64,000 nucleotides of DNA from Orlajensenia flava (GCF_004801905.1 NZ_SSSN01000003.1:558001-622000), one strand, 5' to 3'; shown: positions 36,118 to 48,604, counted from the first letter of the stretch. Notes: generated from the sequence alone by a model not told the origin. Numbers and translations: made by a program.

Positions 36118-37323
36118 GTGGCCGAGAGAGCTGATGTCGTGTTCGTCGACGGGGTACGCACCCCGTTCGGACGTGCCGGCGAAAAGGGCATGTACTGGAA
36201 CACCCGAGCGGACGACCTGGTCGTCAAGGCCATGGTCGGCCTGCTCGAGCGCAACCCCAACCTGCCCAAGGACCGTGTGGACGAGGTGGCCATCGCCGCC
36301 ACGACGCAGCAGGGAGACCAGGGGCTCACGCTCGGACGCACCGCAGCGATTCTCGCCGGTCTGCCGATGAGCGTTCCCGGGTATGCCATCGACCGCATGT
36401 GCGCCGGCGCGATGACCGCCGTGACGACGGCCGGCTCCGGCATCGCGTTCGGCCAGTACGACGTCGTCATCGCCGGCGGAGTCGAGCACATGGGCCGCCA
36501 CCCCATGGGTGAGGGCGCCGACCCCAACCCGCGGTTCCTCTCGGAGAAGCTCGTCGCCATGGACGCGCTCAACATGGGCAACACCGCCGAGCGACTGCAT
36601 GACCGCTTCCCCGCGCTCACGAAGGAGCGCTCCGACCGGTTCGGCATGCGCAGCCAGCAGAAGGTCGCCGCCGCCTACGCTTCGGGCGACATCCAGCCCG
36701 ATCTCGTTCCCATCTCGCTGCGCAGCGAAGCCGGATGGGGCCTGGCCACCGAGGACGAGGGCATGCGGCCCGCCACCACGATGGAGGGGCTCGCCACCCT
36801 CAAGACACCGTTCCGCCCGCACGGCCGGGTGAGCGCGGGCAATGCCTCTCCGCTGACGGATGGTGCCACCGCCTCGATCCTCGCCTCGTCCGTCGCGGCG
36901 AAGGAACTCGGACTCACCACAAAGATGCGCATGGTCAGCTTCGGCTTCGCCGGCGTCGAGCCCGAGGTGATGGGCATCGGCCCCATCCCGTCCACGGAGC
37001 GCGCCCTGAGGAACGCCGGACTGAGCATCGAGGACATCGGCCTGTTCGAACTGAACGAGGCATTCGCCGTGCAGGTGCTCTCCTTCCTCGACCACTTCGG
37101 CATCGCCGACGAAGACCCCCGCGTCAACCAGTGGGGCGGGGCGATCGCCATCGGTCACCCGCTCGCCGCGAGCGGAGTGCGCCTCATGACGCAGTTGGCC
37201 CGCCAGTTCGAGCAGCACCCCGAGGTGCGGTACGGCCTGACCGCCATGTGCGTCGGCCTCGGCCAGGGCGGCAGCGTCATCTGGGAGAACCCCCACCACA
37301 AGAAGTACGGAAAGGGCCGCTGA
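36118..37323 (+). CDS. fadA: Acetyl-CoA C-acyltransferase (thiolase)
   Basis: A 401-residue thiolase. The acylated cysteine is in MCAGAMTAV, the catalytic histidine in AIAIGHPLAASG, and the third-site cysteine in LTAMCVGLGQGGSV. It cleaves 3-ketoacyl-CoA in the last step of fatty-acid beta-oxidation. GTG start with TGGAGG upstream. The fadB gene follows after six bases, so the two encode the beta-oxidation complex. Confidence 0.96.
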   Translation: MAERADVVFVDGVRTPFGRAGEKGMYWNTRADDLVVKAMVGLLERNPNLPKDRVDEVAIAATTQQGDQGLTLGRTAAILAGLPMSVPGYAIDRMCAGAMTAVTTAGSGIAFGQYDVVIAGGVEHMGRHPMGEGADPNPRFLSEKLVAMDALNMGNTAERLHDRFPALTKERSDRFGMRSQQKVAAAYASGDIQPDLVPISLRSEAGWGLATEDEGMRPATTMEGLATLKTPFRPHGRVSAGNASPLTDGATASILASSVAAKELGLTTKMRMVSFGFAGVEPEVMGIGPIPSTERALRNAGLSIEDIGLFELNEAFAVQVLSFLDHFGIADEDPRVNQWGGAIAIGHPLAASGVRLMTQLARQFEQHPEVRYGLTAMCVGLGQGGSVIWENPHHKKYGKGR

Positions 37324-37329
37324 GCCGAT

Positions 37330-39468
37330 ATGACCGACTATTCGACAATCGACTTCTCCGAACTCGCGTCGCTCAGCGATGACGAGGTCGTGACGCGCTC
37401 GTTCGTGCGCGACGTCCCGCTGGCCTCCGGCAAGGTGCTGGCGCTGGTGACGCTCGACAACGGCCGCGACCACACCCGACCCAACACGTTCGGACCGGCG
37501 TCGCTGCTGGAGCTCGGCGCGACCTACGACGCGCTGGCCGAGCGGGCGGCACGGGGCGAGATCCACGCGGTCGCGACCACCGGCAAGCCGTTCATCCTCG
37601 CCGCCGGCGCCGACCTCTCGAAGATCGCCGAGATCCCCACGCGCGACATCGCCAAGAAGATGGCCCAGCTCGGGCACCACGTGCTGTCCAAGCAGGCCAC
37701 CCTCGGCGTGCCGTCGTTCGTGTTCATCAACGGTCTCGCCCTCGGTGGAGGCATGGAACTGCCCCTCAATGCGGACTACCGCACGGTCGATGCATCCGCT
37801 CCGGCCCTCGCGCTGCCCGAGGTCTTCCTCGGCCTCATCCCCGGATGGGGCGGCACCTACCTGCTCCCCAACCTCGTCGGCATTGAGAACGCCCTCAAGG
37901 TCATCATCGAGAACCCCCTGAAGCAGAACCGCACGCTCAAGGCGCAGGACGCGTTCGATCTCGGTATCGCCGACCGGATCTTCCCGTCCGTCAACTTCCT
38001 CGAGGACTCCATCCGCTTCGCCGACGGCGTCCTCTCGGGCACGGCGAAGGTCGAGCGCAAGCACGCACCGGGCAAGCTCGAGCGTCTGGCCAAGTGGGAC
38101 ATCGCCATCAAGATCGCCCGCGATACCGTGTCGAGCAGGCTCGGCACCGTTCCTGCCTCGCCGTTCGCTGCCCTCGACCTGTTGAAGGCGGCCAAGAGCG
38201 GGTCGAAGGAGGAGTGCTTCGCGCTCGAGGACGATGCCCTCGCCGACCTCATCGCCGGCGACCAGCTGCAGGCATCCATCTACGCGTTCAACCTCGTGCA
38301 GAAGCGCGCGAAGCGCCCGGCCGGAGCCCCAGACAAGGCTCTCGCCAAGCGGGTGACCAAGGTCGGCGTCATCGGCGCCGGGCTCATGGCGAGCCAGTTC
38401 GCCCTGCTGTTCGTGCGCCGTCTCCAGGTGCCCGTGGTCATCACCGACCTCGACCAGGCACGGGTCGACAAGGGTCTCGACTACATCCGCACCGAGATCG
38501 GCGGTCTGCTCGGCAAGGGACGCATCTCCTCCGACGAGGCCAACCGGCTCACCGCGCTCGTGAGCGGCACGACGGACAAGGCCGACTTCGCGGACTGCGA
38601 CTGGGTGATCGAGGCGGTCTTCGAGGAGCTCTCCATCAAGCAGGACGTCTTCGCCGACGTCGAGCAGTACATCTCCCCCACCGCGGTCCTCGCCACCAAC
38701 ACGTCATCACTGTCGGTGGAGCAGATCGGCGCGAAGCTGTCCAACCCCGAGCGGCTGGTGGGCTTCCACTTCTTCAACCCGGTGGCGGTCATGCCCCTCA
38801 TCGAGGTCGTCAAGACCCCGCAGACGGATGACGCCACCCTGTCGACCGCGATGGTGACCGCGGCGAAACTGCGCAAGAACGCCGTGATCACGGCGGACAC
38901 GCCCGGCTTCGTGGTCAACCGTGTGCTCGCGAAGGTGCTCGGCGAAACCATGCACGCCGTGGACTCCGGCACGCCGTTCGCGGTCGTCGACGAGGCGGTC
39001 AAGCCCTTCGGACTGCCGATGGGCCCGTTCGAGCTGCTCGAGCTCGTGGGCCTCAAGGTCGGCGCTCACGTGCTGGACACCCATCACGCCGCCTTCCCCG
39101 ATCGCTTCTTCGCGAGCGAGAACCTGCACAAGCTCGCCGACTACGGCAAGATCCTCGACAAGGACGCCAAGGGCAAGGTGAAGGGCTTCGACAAGGGCGC
39201 CGAGAAGATCGTCAAGGGCGGAACCTCGCCGATGACGGCCGAGGAGATCCGCACCCGACTTCAGGATGGACTCGCCGACGAGATCCACCGCATGCTCGAG
39301 GACGACGTCGTGCACGCGGCGGAGGACATCGACCTGTGCATGATCCTCGGTGCCGGATGGCCGTTCCAGATGGGCGGCGCGACGCCCTACCTGGATCGCG
39401 TCGGCGCTAGCGAGCGCGCCTTCGGCGACACCTTCCACCACCCGCGGATCGTGGGCGTCGGAGTCTAG
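37330..39468 (+). CDS. fadB: Multifunctional 3-hydroxyacyl-CoA dehydrogenase / enoyl-CoA hydratase
   Basis: A 712-residue fusion: N-terminal crotonase domain (about 1-260; NGLALGGGMELPLNADYR, PEVFLGLIPGWGGTYLL) and NAD-binding hydroxyacyl-CoA dehydrogenase (about 335-700; VGVIGAGLMASQFA, catalytic histidine in ERLVGFHFFNPVAVMPLIE, then NTSSLSVEQIG). It carries out the hydration and oxidation steps of beta-oxidation and pairs with the thiolase upstream. Confidence 0.97.
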   Translation: MTDYSTIDFSELASLSDDEVVTRSFVRDVPLASGKVLALVTLDNGRDHTRPNTFGPASLLELGATYDALAERAARGEIHAVATTGKPFILAAGADLSKIAEIPTRDIAKKMAQLGHHVLSKQATLGVPSFVFINGLALGGGMELPLNADYRTVDASAPALALPEVFLGLIPGWGGTYLLPNLVGIENALKVIIENPLKQNRTLKAQDAFDLGIADRIFPSVNFLEDSIRFADGVLSGTAKVERKHAPGKLERLAKWDIAIKIARDTVSSRLGTVPASPFAALDLLKAAKSGSKEECFALEDDALADLIAGDQLQASIYAFNLVQKRAKRPAGAPDKALAKRVTKVGVIGAGLMASQFALLFVRRLQVPVVITDLDQARVDKGLDYIRTEIGGLLGKGRISSDEANRLTALVSGTTDKADFADCDWVIEAVFEELSIKQDVFADVEQYISPTAVLATNTSSLSVEQIGAKLSNPERLVGFHFFNPVAVMPLIEVVKTPQTDDATLSTAMVTAAKLRKNAVITADTPGFVVNRVLAKVLGETMHAVDSGTPFAVVDEAVKPFGLPMGPFELLELVGLKVGAHVLDTHHAAFPDRFFASENLHKLADYGKILDKDAKGKVKGFDKGAEKIVKGGTSPMTAEEIRTRLQDGLADEIHRMLEDDVVHAAEDIDLCMILGAGWPFQMGGATPYLDRVGASERAFGDTFHHPRIVGVGV

Positions 39469-39484
39469 CGAGGCAGAACGACAG

Positions 39485-39521
39485 AAGAGGGGCGGATCCA
39501 TTCGATGGATCCGCCCCTCTT
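39485..39521. terminator. Bidirectional terminator after fadB
   Basis: AAGAGGGGCGGATCCAT and its exact complement form a 17-base stem with a three-base TCG loop, between fadB and the convergent DarT-like gene. The next bases contain TTC rather than a clean T-tract. Confidence 0.7.
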
Positions 39522-39531
39522 CCGTTCTCGT

Positions 39532-40341
39532 CTAGACGGGGTAGCGCTCGCCAGCCGGCTGGAACCAGGGCGGGTACACGGCGACGCGCGGCGGGTGAGA
39601 CGCTCCTCGAAGGATCTGCCGCACCTGCTCGCGCACCTTGTCGTTCGCGACGCCGATGAGCGAGATCTGAGCGAACGGGTAGGACTCCGGCACGAGCACC
39701 TCGGCGTCCTGCAGCGCGTCAGCATCATCGTTCGACAGCAGGCTGCCCAGCATGCGCTTGGCGTCCTCGTGGGTGGTGGCGAAGCGCGACAGGGCACTCG
39801 CCGCGTAGCCATCCGTGACGACGATCCCCGAGGGCTCTCCAGCGTCCATCGCCTGCTTCACCGTCGTCGCGAGGATGACGAATGCGGCGGGGGCTGCTCC
39901 GGCCGCGCCGTCGCCGAGACGGGGATCCTCGATGCCCGCCCGGATGCTCTCCCAGACACTCGCGTGCGGCGTCAGGACGAACGGGACGTGGTCGGCGACG
40001 CTCGAGTCGCGGCCCGGGACGCGAGTGGCCTCGCGATCCGCCCGTCCGTCATGCGAGAAGACGCCGACGGCCTCGTCGTGCTGCTCAGCGTGATCGGGCA
40101 GCATGCTGCCGCGCTCGACGATGGCGGCCAGGTTGCCGATGTGCGTGATGTGGTAGATGCGCTGGTCGCCGACGATGACCGCCGGCTGGGCAGAACGCGA
40201 GGGAGCCGGTGCGCGCAGGGAGGTGGGACGCGATGCCGGTCGGGCCTTCTTGACCACCGGTGCTTCGAACGTGGGCGCCGGCGAACAGGTCGCGCAGAAC
40301 TCCACCTCGAATCCGTGGATGCATTCTTCGCCCAAGTCCAT
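39532..40341 (-). CDS. DarT-like ADP-ribosyltransferase (DUF4433), no DarG found
   Basis: A 269-residue protein. Residues 61-269 match the DUF4433/DarT fold: IYHITHIGNLAAIVERG, HVPFVLTPHASVW and DAEVLVPESYPFAQI with Glu at about 214 as the candidate catalytic glutamate. DarT enzymes ADP-ribosylate thymidine in single-stranded DNA. A short CX8CX2C motif (Cys7, Cys16, Cys19, with His9) at the N-terminus looks zinc-binding and is not part of the classic enzyme. No macrodomain antitoxin (DarG) is adjacent. The ATG at 40341 is chosen for the GAGAGG upstream. Confidence 0.7.
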   Translation of the reverse strand: MDLGEECIHGFEVEFCATCSPAPTFEAPVVKKARPASRPTSLRAPAPSRSAQPAVIVGDQRIYHITHIGNLAAIVERGSMLPDHAEQHDEAVGVFSHDGRADREATRVPGRDSSVADHVPFVLTPHASVWESIRAGIEDPRLGDGAAGAAPAAFVILATTVKQAMDAGEPSGIVVTDGYAASALSRFATTHEDAKRMLGSLLSNDDADALQDAEVLVPESYPFAQISLIGVANDKVREQVRQILRGASHPPRVAVYPPWFQPAGERYPV

Positions 40342-40467
40342 ACCTCTCGTGTGCGTGGCACCCACCCGCACGAGACGCATTGCCTCGAAACCACTCCTTC
40401 AACGATACGACGTTTCGCGACGGATGAGCGAGTCGGATGGCACGCAGCGCGCCGTCGGAGCGTTGAT

Positions 40468-40473
40468 TAGGCT
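40468..40473 (+). promoter_or_regulatory. Putative -10 element of the 40480 gene (leaderless arrangement)
   Basis: TAGGCT ends six bases before the GTG start at 40480, again without a ribosome-binding site. Confidence 0.4.
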
Positions 40474-40479
40474 CGAATC

Positions 40480-40929
40480 GTGACCTCGACCCCGCGACCA
40501 GGACCCCGCCCACGACTCTCCGACACCGGTCCGCAGCGCCAACTCACCCAACGCTCGACGCCCGAGCTGTGGGGCCGCCTCCTGGCCGGGGCGCTCGCCA
40601 TCCCCGGTGTCATCGAGGGGCACAGCCAGGTCTCACCAGCCTCCTCGCGAGCGCTCTTCCTCGTCGATCGAGAGGCGGAGCGCGACCCGCAGACGTCTCT
40701 GGCTTCCGGACGGCGACTGGAACCGGTGCATGTCCACGGCGTCGACGACACCAGCATCCACCTGTGCCTGCCCGCGGAACGGGGTGCGGTCCTGGATTCG
40801 CTCGGATGGGCCGAGCCCCATCAGTACGGCGACCACGGAACGGAGTACCTGGTGTACGGGCCCCGCGACGATGCCGAGCTGGCGATCGTGCTCGGTATCG
40901 TCGCGGAGAGCATCGCCTTCGCCCGTTGA
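40480..40929 (+). CDS. Luciferase-fold small protein (PF17648-like)
   Basis: A 149-residue protein resembling the family annotated as 'luciferase domain' or DUF5519: LEPVHVHGVDDTSIHLCLP and LDSLGWAEPHQYGDHGTEYLVYGP (the second quoted in parts) fit its two conserved halves. The name is historic; no light production is implied. Divergent from the DarT-like gene with 138 bases between start codons, so the two share a regulatory region, but no functional tie is known. Confidence 0.65.
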   Translation: MTSTPRPGPRPRLSDTGPQRQLTQRSTPELWGRLLAGALAIPGVIEGHSQVSPASSRALFLVDREAERDPQTSLASGRRLEPVHVHGVDDTSIHLCLPAERGAVLDSLGWAEPHQYGDHGTEYLVYGPRDDAELAIVLGIVAESIAFAR

Positions 40930-40951
40930 GAGGAGGCTGGCTGCCTGCCGA

Positions 40952-41919
<968 letters not shown>

Positions 41920-41923
<4 letters not shown>

Positions 41924-42303
41924 GAGGTGCTGATCTTCTCTCTGTAGATCGTGATCTTCGTGTCGATGGCCGCGAGCGAGCGCCCGACCTCCGCCAATTG
42001 GGCGGCGACGACGATGCGGTGGCGCTGCAGCAGTTCCAGGCGGTCGGCCGTGGTCTCGTCGCCGAGGCGCACGAGATCGACGTAGTCCCGGATGCGTGCG
42101 ATGGGCATCCCCGTAGCACGCAGCTTGGTCAGGAACTCGACCCAGGCCAGGTCCTGCTCCGAGTAGCGCCGGTGGGTTGAGCCCGCCCGGTCCACCGGAA
42201 CCAGCATCAGCCCGGCGCGCTCGTAGTAGCGCAGGGTGTGAGCACTGAGTCCGAGCCGCTCAGCGGCCTGGGAGATCGAGTGCGTCTCCGCTGTTGTCTC
42301 CAT
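41920..42303 (-). CDS. MerR-family transcriptional regulator
   Basis: A 127-residue MerR regulator with the winged helix-turn-helix in [23 protein letters not shown] and the W2 motif [21 protein letters not shown], followed by a long dimerisation helix. No conserved metal-binding cysteines at the C-terminus, so an organic or oxidative signal is more likely. It is upstream of, and overlaps, the aldo/keto reductase gene, which it probably controls. Confidence 0.92.
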
Positions 42304-42347
42304 GTGGCAACCCTAGAACTTAGAGCGCACTCCAAGTCAAGCGGGCG

Positions 42348-44294
42348 TTATTCGGGAGATCGCGCCGTGAGCTGCGTGGGTCCGGTGTCGGCCGAGACGC
42401 CGCGCGCGTGCGGGAGCTTGGAGCCGAGCACCATGCCCATCACGTCGCGCGCGATGTGCTGCGGGGTCATGCCCGTACGTTCGAGGATGTCGGCCCGAGC
42501 ACCGTGGTCGAGGAACTCGTCGGGCAGCCCGACCTCCGTGACGGCCGTGTCCACGCCGGCCTCGCGGAGATCCTGACGGATGCGCGTTCCGATGCCGCCC
42601 ACCCGGATTCCGTCCTCGATGCAGACGACGATGCGATGCTCGGCCGAGAAGTCGACGACGCTGTGCGGAACCGGCACGACCCACCGCGGGTCGACCACCG
42701 TGGCTCCGATGCCCTGAGCCGCGAGCCGCTCGGCGACCTCGAGACCGACGGAGGCCATCGGCCCGACGGTCACGATGAGCACGTCCTTCTCGGTGGACTC
42801 GCGGAGGACGTCGACGCCGTCATCCGTCCTGCGCACGGCGGCGAACTCCACGCCGACGTTGCCCTTCGGGAACCGCAGCACCGTCGGACCGTCGTCGACG
42901 GCGACCGCCTCCGTGAGCTCCTCCTCGAGCCGGGTCGCGTCACGCGGTGCGGCCAGCCTGATGCCGGGGACGACCTGGAGGATGGCGAGGTCCCAGACGC
43001 CATGGTGGCTCGGGCCGTCCGGACCGGTGACGCCCGCCCGGTCGAGCACGAACGTGACACCGGCCTTGTGCAGGGCGACGTCCATGAGCACCTGATCGAA
43101 GGCGCGGTTGATGAAGGTCGCGTAGATCGCGACGACCGGATGCATGCCGCCGAAGGCGAGGCCGGCAGCCGACGTCGCGGCATGCTGCTCCGCGATGCCG
43201 ACGTCGATGACGCGCGCGGGAAAGCGCTCGGCCATCCGGTGCAGACCGGTGGGACGCAGCATGGCGGCGGTGATGCCGACGATGCGCTCATTGCCGGCGG
43301 CGAGCTCGACGAGCCGATCGCCGAAGACGCTCGTCCAGCTGGTCGCCCCGGTCGTCTCGAGCGACTCGCCGGTGTCTGGATCGATCTGGCCGACCGCGTG
43401 GAACTGGTCGGCCACGTCGCGAAGCGCCGGAGCGTATCCTCGACCCTTCTCGGTGATCGCGTGGACGATCACAGGTGCGCCGTAGTTCTTGGCCTGCTCG
43501 AGCGCCTCGATGAGCGCTTGGCTGTCGTGCCCGTCGACGGGACCGATGTACTTGATGTCGAGGTTCGAGTAGAGCGCCTCGTTGTTGGTGAACCGCGAGA
43601 GGAATCCGTGCAGGCCGCCGCGCATGCCGCGGTAGAGGGCTCGTCCGGGGCCGCCCAGCCTGTCGAACGCCTGACGGGAGGTCAGGTAGAGGCTGCGGTA
43701 GCTCTCCCGCGTGCGGACGGTGTTGAGGAAGCGCGCCATCCCGCCGATGGTCGGCGCATAGGAGCGCCCGTTGTCGTTGACGACGATGATGAGGCGTCGA
43801 TTGTTGTCGTCGCTGATGTTGTTGAGCGCCTCCCACGTCATGCCGCCCGTGAGCGCTCCGTCGCCCACCACGGCGACGACCGATCGGTCCCGCTGTCCGG
43901 TCATGGTGAAGGCGCGCGAGATGCCGTCGGCCCACGACAGTGAACTCGACGCGTGCGACGACTCGACGATGTCGTGCTCCGACTCGGCACGCTGAGGGTA
44001 ACCGGCGAGACCGTCCGTCTGACGGAGAGTCGAGAAGTCCTGCCGCCCGGTCAGGAGCTTGTGCACGTACGACTGGTGGCCGGTGTCGAAGACGATGGCG
44101 TCGTGTGGCGAGTCGAAGACGCGGTGCATGGCGAGCGTCAACTCCACGACGCCGAGGTTCGGACCCAGATGGCCGCCCGTGCGAGCGACGTTGACCACGA
44201 GGTATTCGCGGATCTCCGCGGCCAGCTGTTCGAACTGCTCCTTCGAGAGAGCGTCGAGGTCTCGAGGGCCTCTGATCGTCTCGAGAAGGGTCAT
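42348..44294 (-). CDS. dxs: 1-deoxy-D-xylulose-5-phosphate synthase
   Basis: A 648-residue thiamine-diphosphate enzyme, first step of the MEP isoprenoid pathway. TPP-binding motif GDGALTGGMTWEALNNI, catalytic histidine in VFDTGHQSYVHKLL, and the pyrimidine-domain motifs DVGIAEQHAATSAAG and VLDRAGVTGPDG are all intact. Isolated gene on the minus strand between the MerR gene and the mini LysR gene. Confidence 0.97.
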   Translation of the reverse strand: MTLLETIRGPRDLDALSKEQFEQLAAEIREYLVVNVARTGGHLGPNLGVVELTLAMHRVFDSPHDAIVFDTGHQSYVHKLLTGRQDFSTLRQTDGLAGYPQRAESEHDIVESSHASSSLSWADGISRAFTMTGQRDRSVVAVVGDGALTGGMTWEALNNISDDNNRRLIIVVNDNGRSYAPTIGGMARFLNTVRTRESYRSLYLTSRQAFDRLGGPGRALYRGMRGGLHGFLSRFTNNEALYSNLDIKYIGPVDGHDSQALIEALEQAKNYGAPVIVHAITEKGRGYAPALRDVADQFHAVGQIDPDTGESLETTGATSWTSVFGDRLVELAAGNERIVGITAAMLRPTGLHRMAERFPARVIDVGIAEQHAATSAAGLAFGGMHPVVAIYATFINRAFDQVLMDVALHKAGVTFVLDRAGVTGPDGPSHHGVWDLAILQVVPGIRLAAPRDATRLEEELTEAVAVDDGPTVLRFPKGNVGVEFAAVRRTDDGVDVLRESTEKDVLIVTVGPMASVGLEVAERLAAQGIGATVVDPRWVVPVPHSVVDFSAEHRIVVCIEDGIRVGGIGTRIRQDLREAGVDTAVTEVGLPDEFLDHGARADILERTGMTPQHIARDVMGMVLGSKLPHARGVSADTGPTQLTARSPE

Positions 44295-44416
44295 CGGAAC
44301 CGCCTTTCGTCACGCCCGATCCTGCGGCCCGGGCCTCCTTCGAGTGTACGCGCCCGACCCGCTGCGCTCGCGGCCGCTCGTCGTCCACCGGCGCCGTGGC
44401 CCTAGTCTGAGATCGT

Positions 44417-44434
44417 CTGCGGCGTGCGCCGCAG
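44417..44434 (+). promoter_or_regulatory. Hairpin in the 5' leader of the mini LysR gene
   Basis: CTGCGGCG and CGCCGCAG form an eight-base perfect stem with a two-base centre, just upstream of the GGAGGG ribosome-binding site. Possible translational control or protein-binding site. Confidence 0.35.
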
Positions 44435-44447
44435 CGGAGGGCCGGGC

Positions 44448-44795
44448 ATGGACATCACGATGCTGAGACACTACGTGGCGGTCGCCACCGAACTCGATCT
44501 CGGCAGGGCGGCGAGCACGCTGGGCGTGTCGCAGGCGGTGGTGAGCGGATCGCTCAACCAGCTGGAGGCCGCCGTCGGCGAGCAGCTCATCAACCGGAGC
44601 TCCACGCCGCTCGTCGTGACGGATGCGGGCACGCTGTTCCTCGTCACCGCGCGCGCCGAGGTCGCCGCTCACGATGCCGCGAACGCGCCCCAGCCCCCGA
44701 AAGCCGGCGGCAAGGCCAAGGCGTCGAAGGGGAAGGGTCGGGCACCCCGGGTCAAGGGCGAGCCGCTGCCCTACAAGAAGCGCCAGTCACGCTGA
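44448..44795 (+). CDS. Mini LysR-type DNA-binding protein
   Basis: A 115-residue protein: residues 1-60 are a typical LysR helix-turn-helix (MLRHYVAVATELDLGRAAST, then LGVSQAVVSGSLNQLEAAVG and LFLVTARAEV). The usual 200-residue ligand-binding domain is absent; instead there is a Lys/Ala/Gly/Pro-rich basic tail (PPKAGGKAKASKGKGRAPR, then PYKKRQSR). The ATG at 44448 has GGAGGG upstream. It may be a nucleoid-associated or co-repressor protein. Not a visible truncation by frameshift. Confidence 0.8.
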   Translation: MDITMLRHYVAVATELDLGRAASTLGVSQAVVSGSLNQLEAAVGEQLINRSSTPLVVTDAGTLFLVTARAEVAAHDAANAPQPPKAGGKAKASKGKGRAPRVKGEPLPYKKRQSR

Positions 44796-44800
44796 CACGG

Positions 44801-44837
44801 CGAACTGCCCGCATCCGTGATGGATACGGGCAGTTCG
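44801..44837. terminator. Bidirectional terminator between the mini LysR gene and acnA
   Basis: CGAACTGCCCGCATCC pairs with GGATACGGGCAGTTCG with one mismatch, around a five-base centre. Confidence 0.7.
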
Positions 44838-44850
44838 ATCGAGCCGGGGC

Positions 44851-47661
<2,811 letters not shown>

Positions 47662-47740
47662 AAGCATCTCCTCTTTTCGACCGGCCACGGAGACCTCCGT
47701 CGGTTCATCTTCGCGGTCGAACTGTGCGATACACCAGCAA

Positions 47741-47751
47741 GGCTAACCTAA
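47741..47751 (-). promoter_or_regulatory. DtxR/IdeR-like half-site upstream of acnA
   Basis: GGCTAACCTAA on the plus strand (TTAGGTTAGCC on the minus) equals one half of the iron-box consensus. The other half is poor, so it is only partial. About 80 bases before the acnA start. Confidence 0.45.
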
Positions 47752-47788
47752 CCGTCCCGGTGTGCATCCGGGCAGTTGCGAGCCGCGA

Positions 47789-47812
47789 ATTTATCTTGAT
47801 ATCGAGATAAAT
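47789..47812. promoter_or_regulatory. 24-base AT-rich palindrome upstream of acnA
   Basis: Arms ATTTATCTTGAT and ATCGAGATAAAT match with one mismatched pair in a 24-base dyad centred at 47800/47801, in a >65% GC background. It resembles operators of MarR-type (MhqR-like) regulators. It lies between the DUF3159 stop and the acnA start. Confidence 0.45.
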
Positions 47813-47833
47813 CTAGCACAGCTGACGGCTGTA

Positions 47834-48604
47834 TCAGGCGGTGTCGACGGATGCGGGTCGCGGGTAGATGGAGCGCACCATGAGCCACGTCAGGACGAGG
47901 AGCAGACCGTAGAGGGGAACTCCCATGATGAGCCGCGTCGCCCCCAGCGCATCGACGTTGCCCGCGAGGTAGAGCGGGAGCTGGACGATGAGCCGTAGCG
48001 CGAACAATCCGGCCCAGGCGAGGGTCGCCCAGACCAGCACGCGCCGCTTCGACCGATCGAGGCGCCAGGCGACGCCGTCGCCCATGAGGAAACCGACGGC
48101 CAGGCCGATGATGGGCCAGCCGACGACCGCCGAGATGACGAACCCGACCAGATAGGCGGCGTCGATCCAGAACCCCGGGACGTAGTAGTCCTGAGCACGG
48201 CCCGAGATGAGGGCGAGCACGGCGCACACGGCGATACCCACCAGGCCGCCGAGCGCCTGCACGGCGCTCTGCTTCTGCGCCAGGCGGACGCCGGCCAGGA
48301 CGAGTCCGAGGACGACGGGGGCGATGAGCGAGACCACCAGCTCGCGCGTGAAGGTGTAGACCGTGAGGAAGACCAGGCCGGGCAGCACCGCCTCGACGAT
48401 GCCGCGCACTCCCCCCATCGATGCGAGCAGCGCGTGCCCGGTGAGCGGCTCGCCATCGGCGACGCCGCCCAGCCCCGACCTCCGGGCGGCGGAGGCCATT
48501 CCCGCTGCCAGCGACTCGGAGAACGTCGGAGTCGTGGCCGGGCCCGGGTCGTGACCGTCGTCGGGACCGTCGGGCCGCTCCGATGACGGTGTCGAATCGG
48601 TCAC
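47834..48604 (-). CDS. DUF3159 membrane protein
   Basis: A 256-residue protein with an acidic N-terminal tail (about 1-60) and six or so hydrophobic segments (GLVFLTVYTFTRELVVSLIA, ALGGLVGIAVCAVLAL, YLVGFVISAVVGWPIIGLA and others). It matches the actinobacterial DUF3159 family; function unknown. Located five bases downstream of the DUF3710 gene on the same strand; likely one transcript with dut. Confidence 0.88.
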   Translation of the reverse strand: MTDSTPSSERPDGPDDGHDPGPATTPTFSESLAAGMASAARRSGLGGVADGEPLTGHALLASMGGVRGIVEAVLPGLVFLTVYTFTRELVVSLIAPVVLGLVLAGVRLAQKQSAVQALGGLVGIAVCAVLALISGRAQDYYVPGFWIDAAYLVGFVISAVVGWPIIGLAVGFLMGDGVAWRLDRSKRRVLVWATLAWAGLFALRLIVQLPLYLAGNVDALGATRLIMGVPLYGLLLVLTWLMVRSIYPRPASVDTA

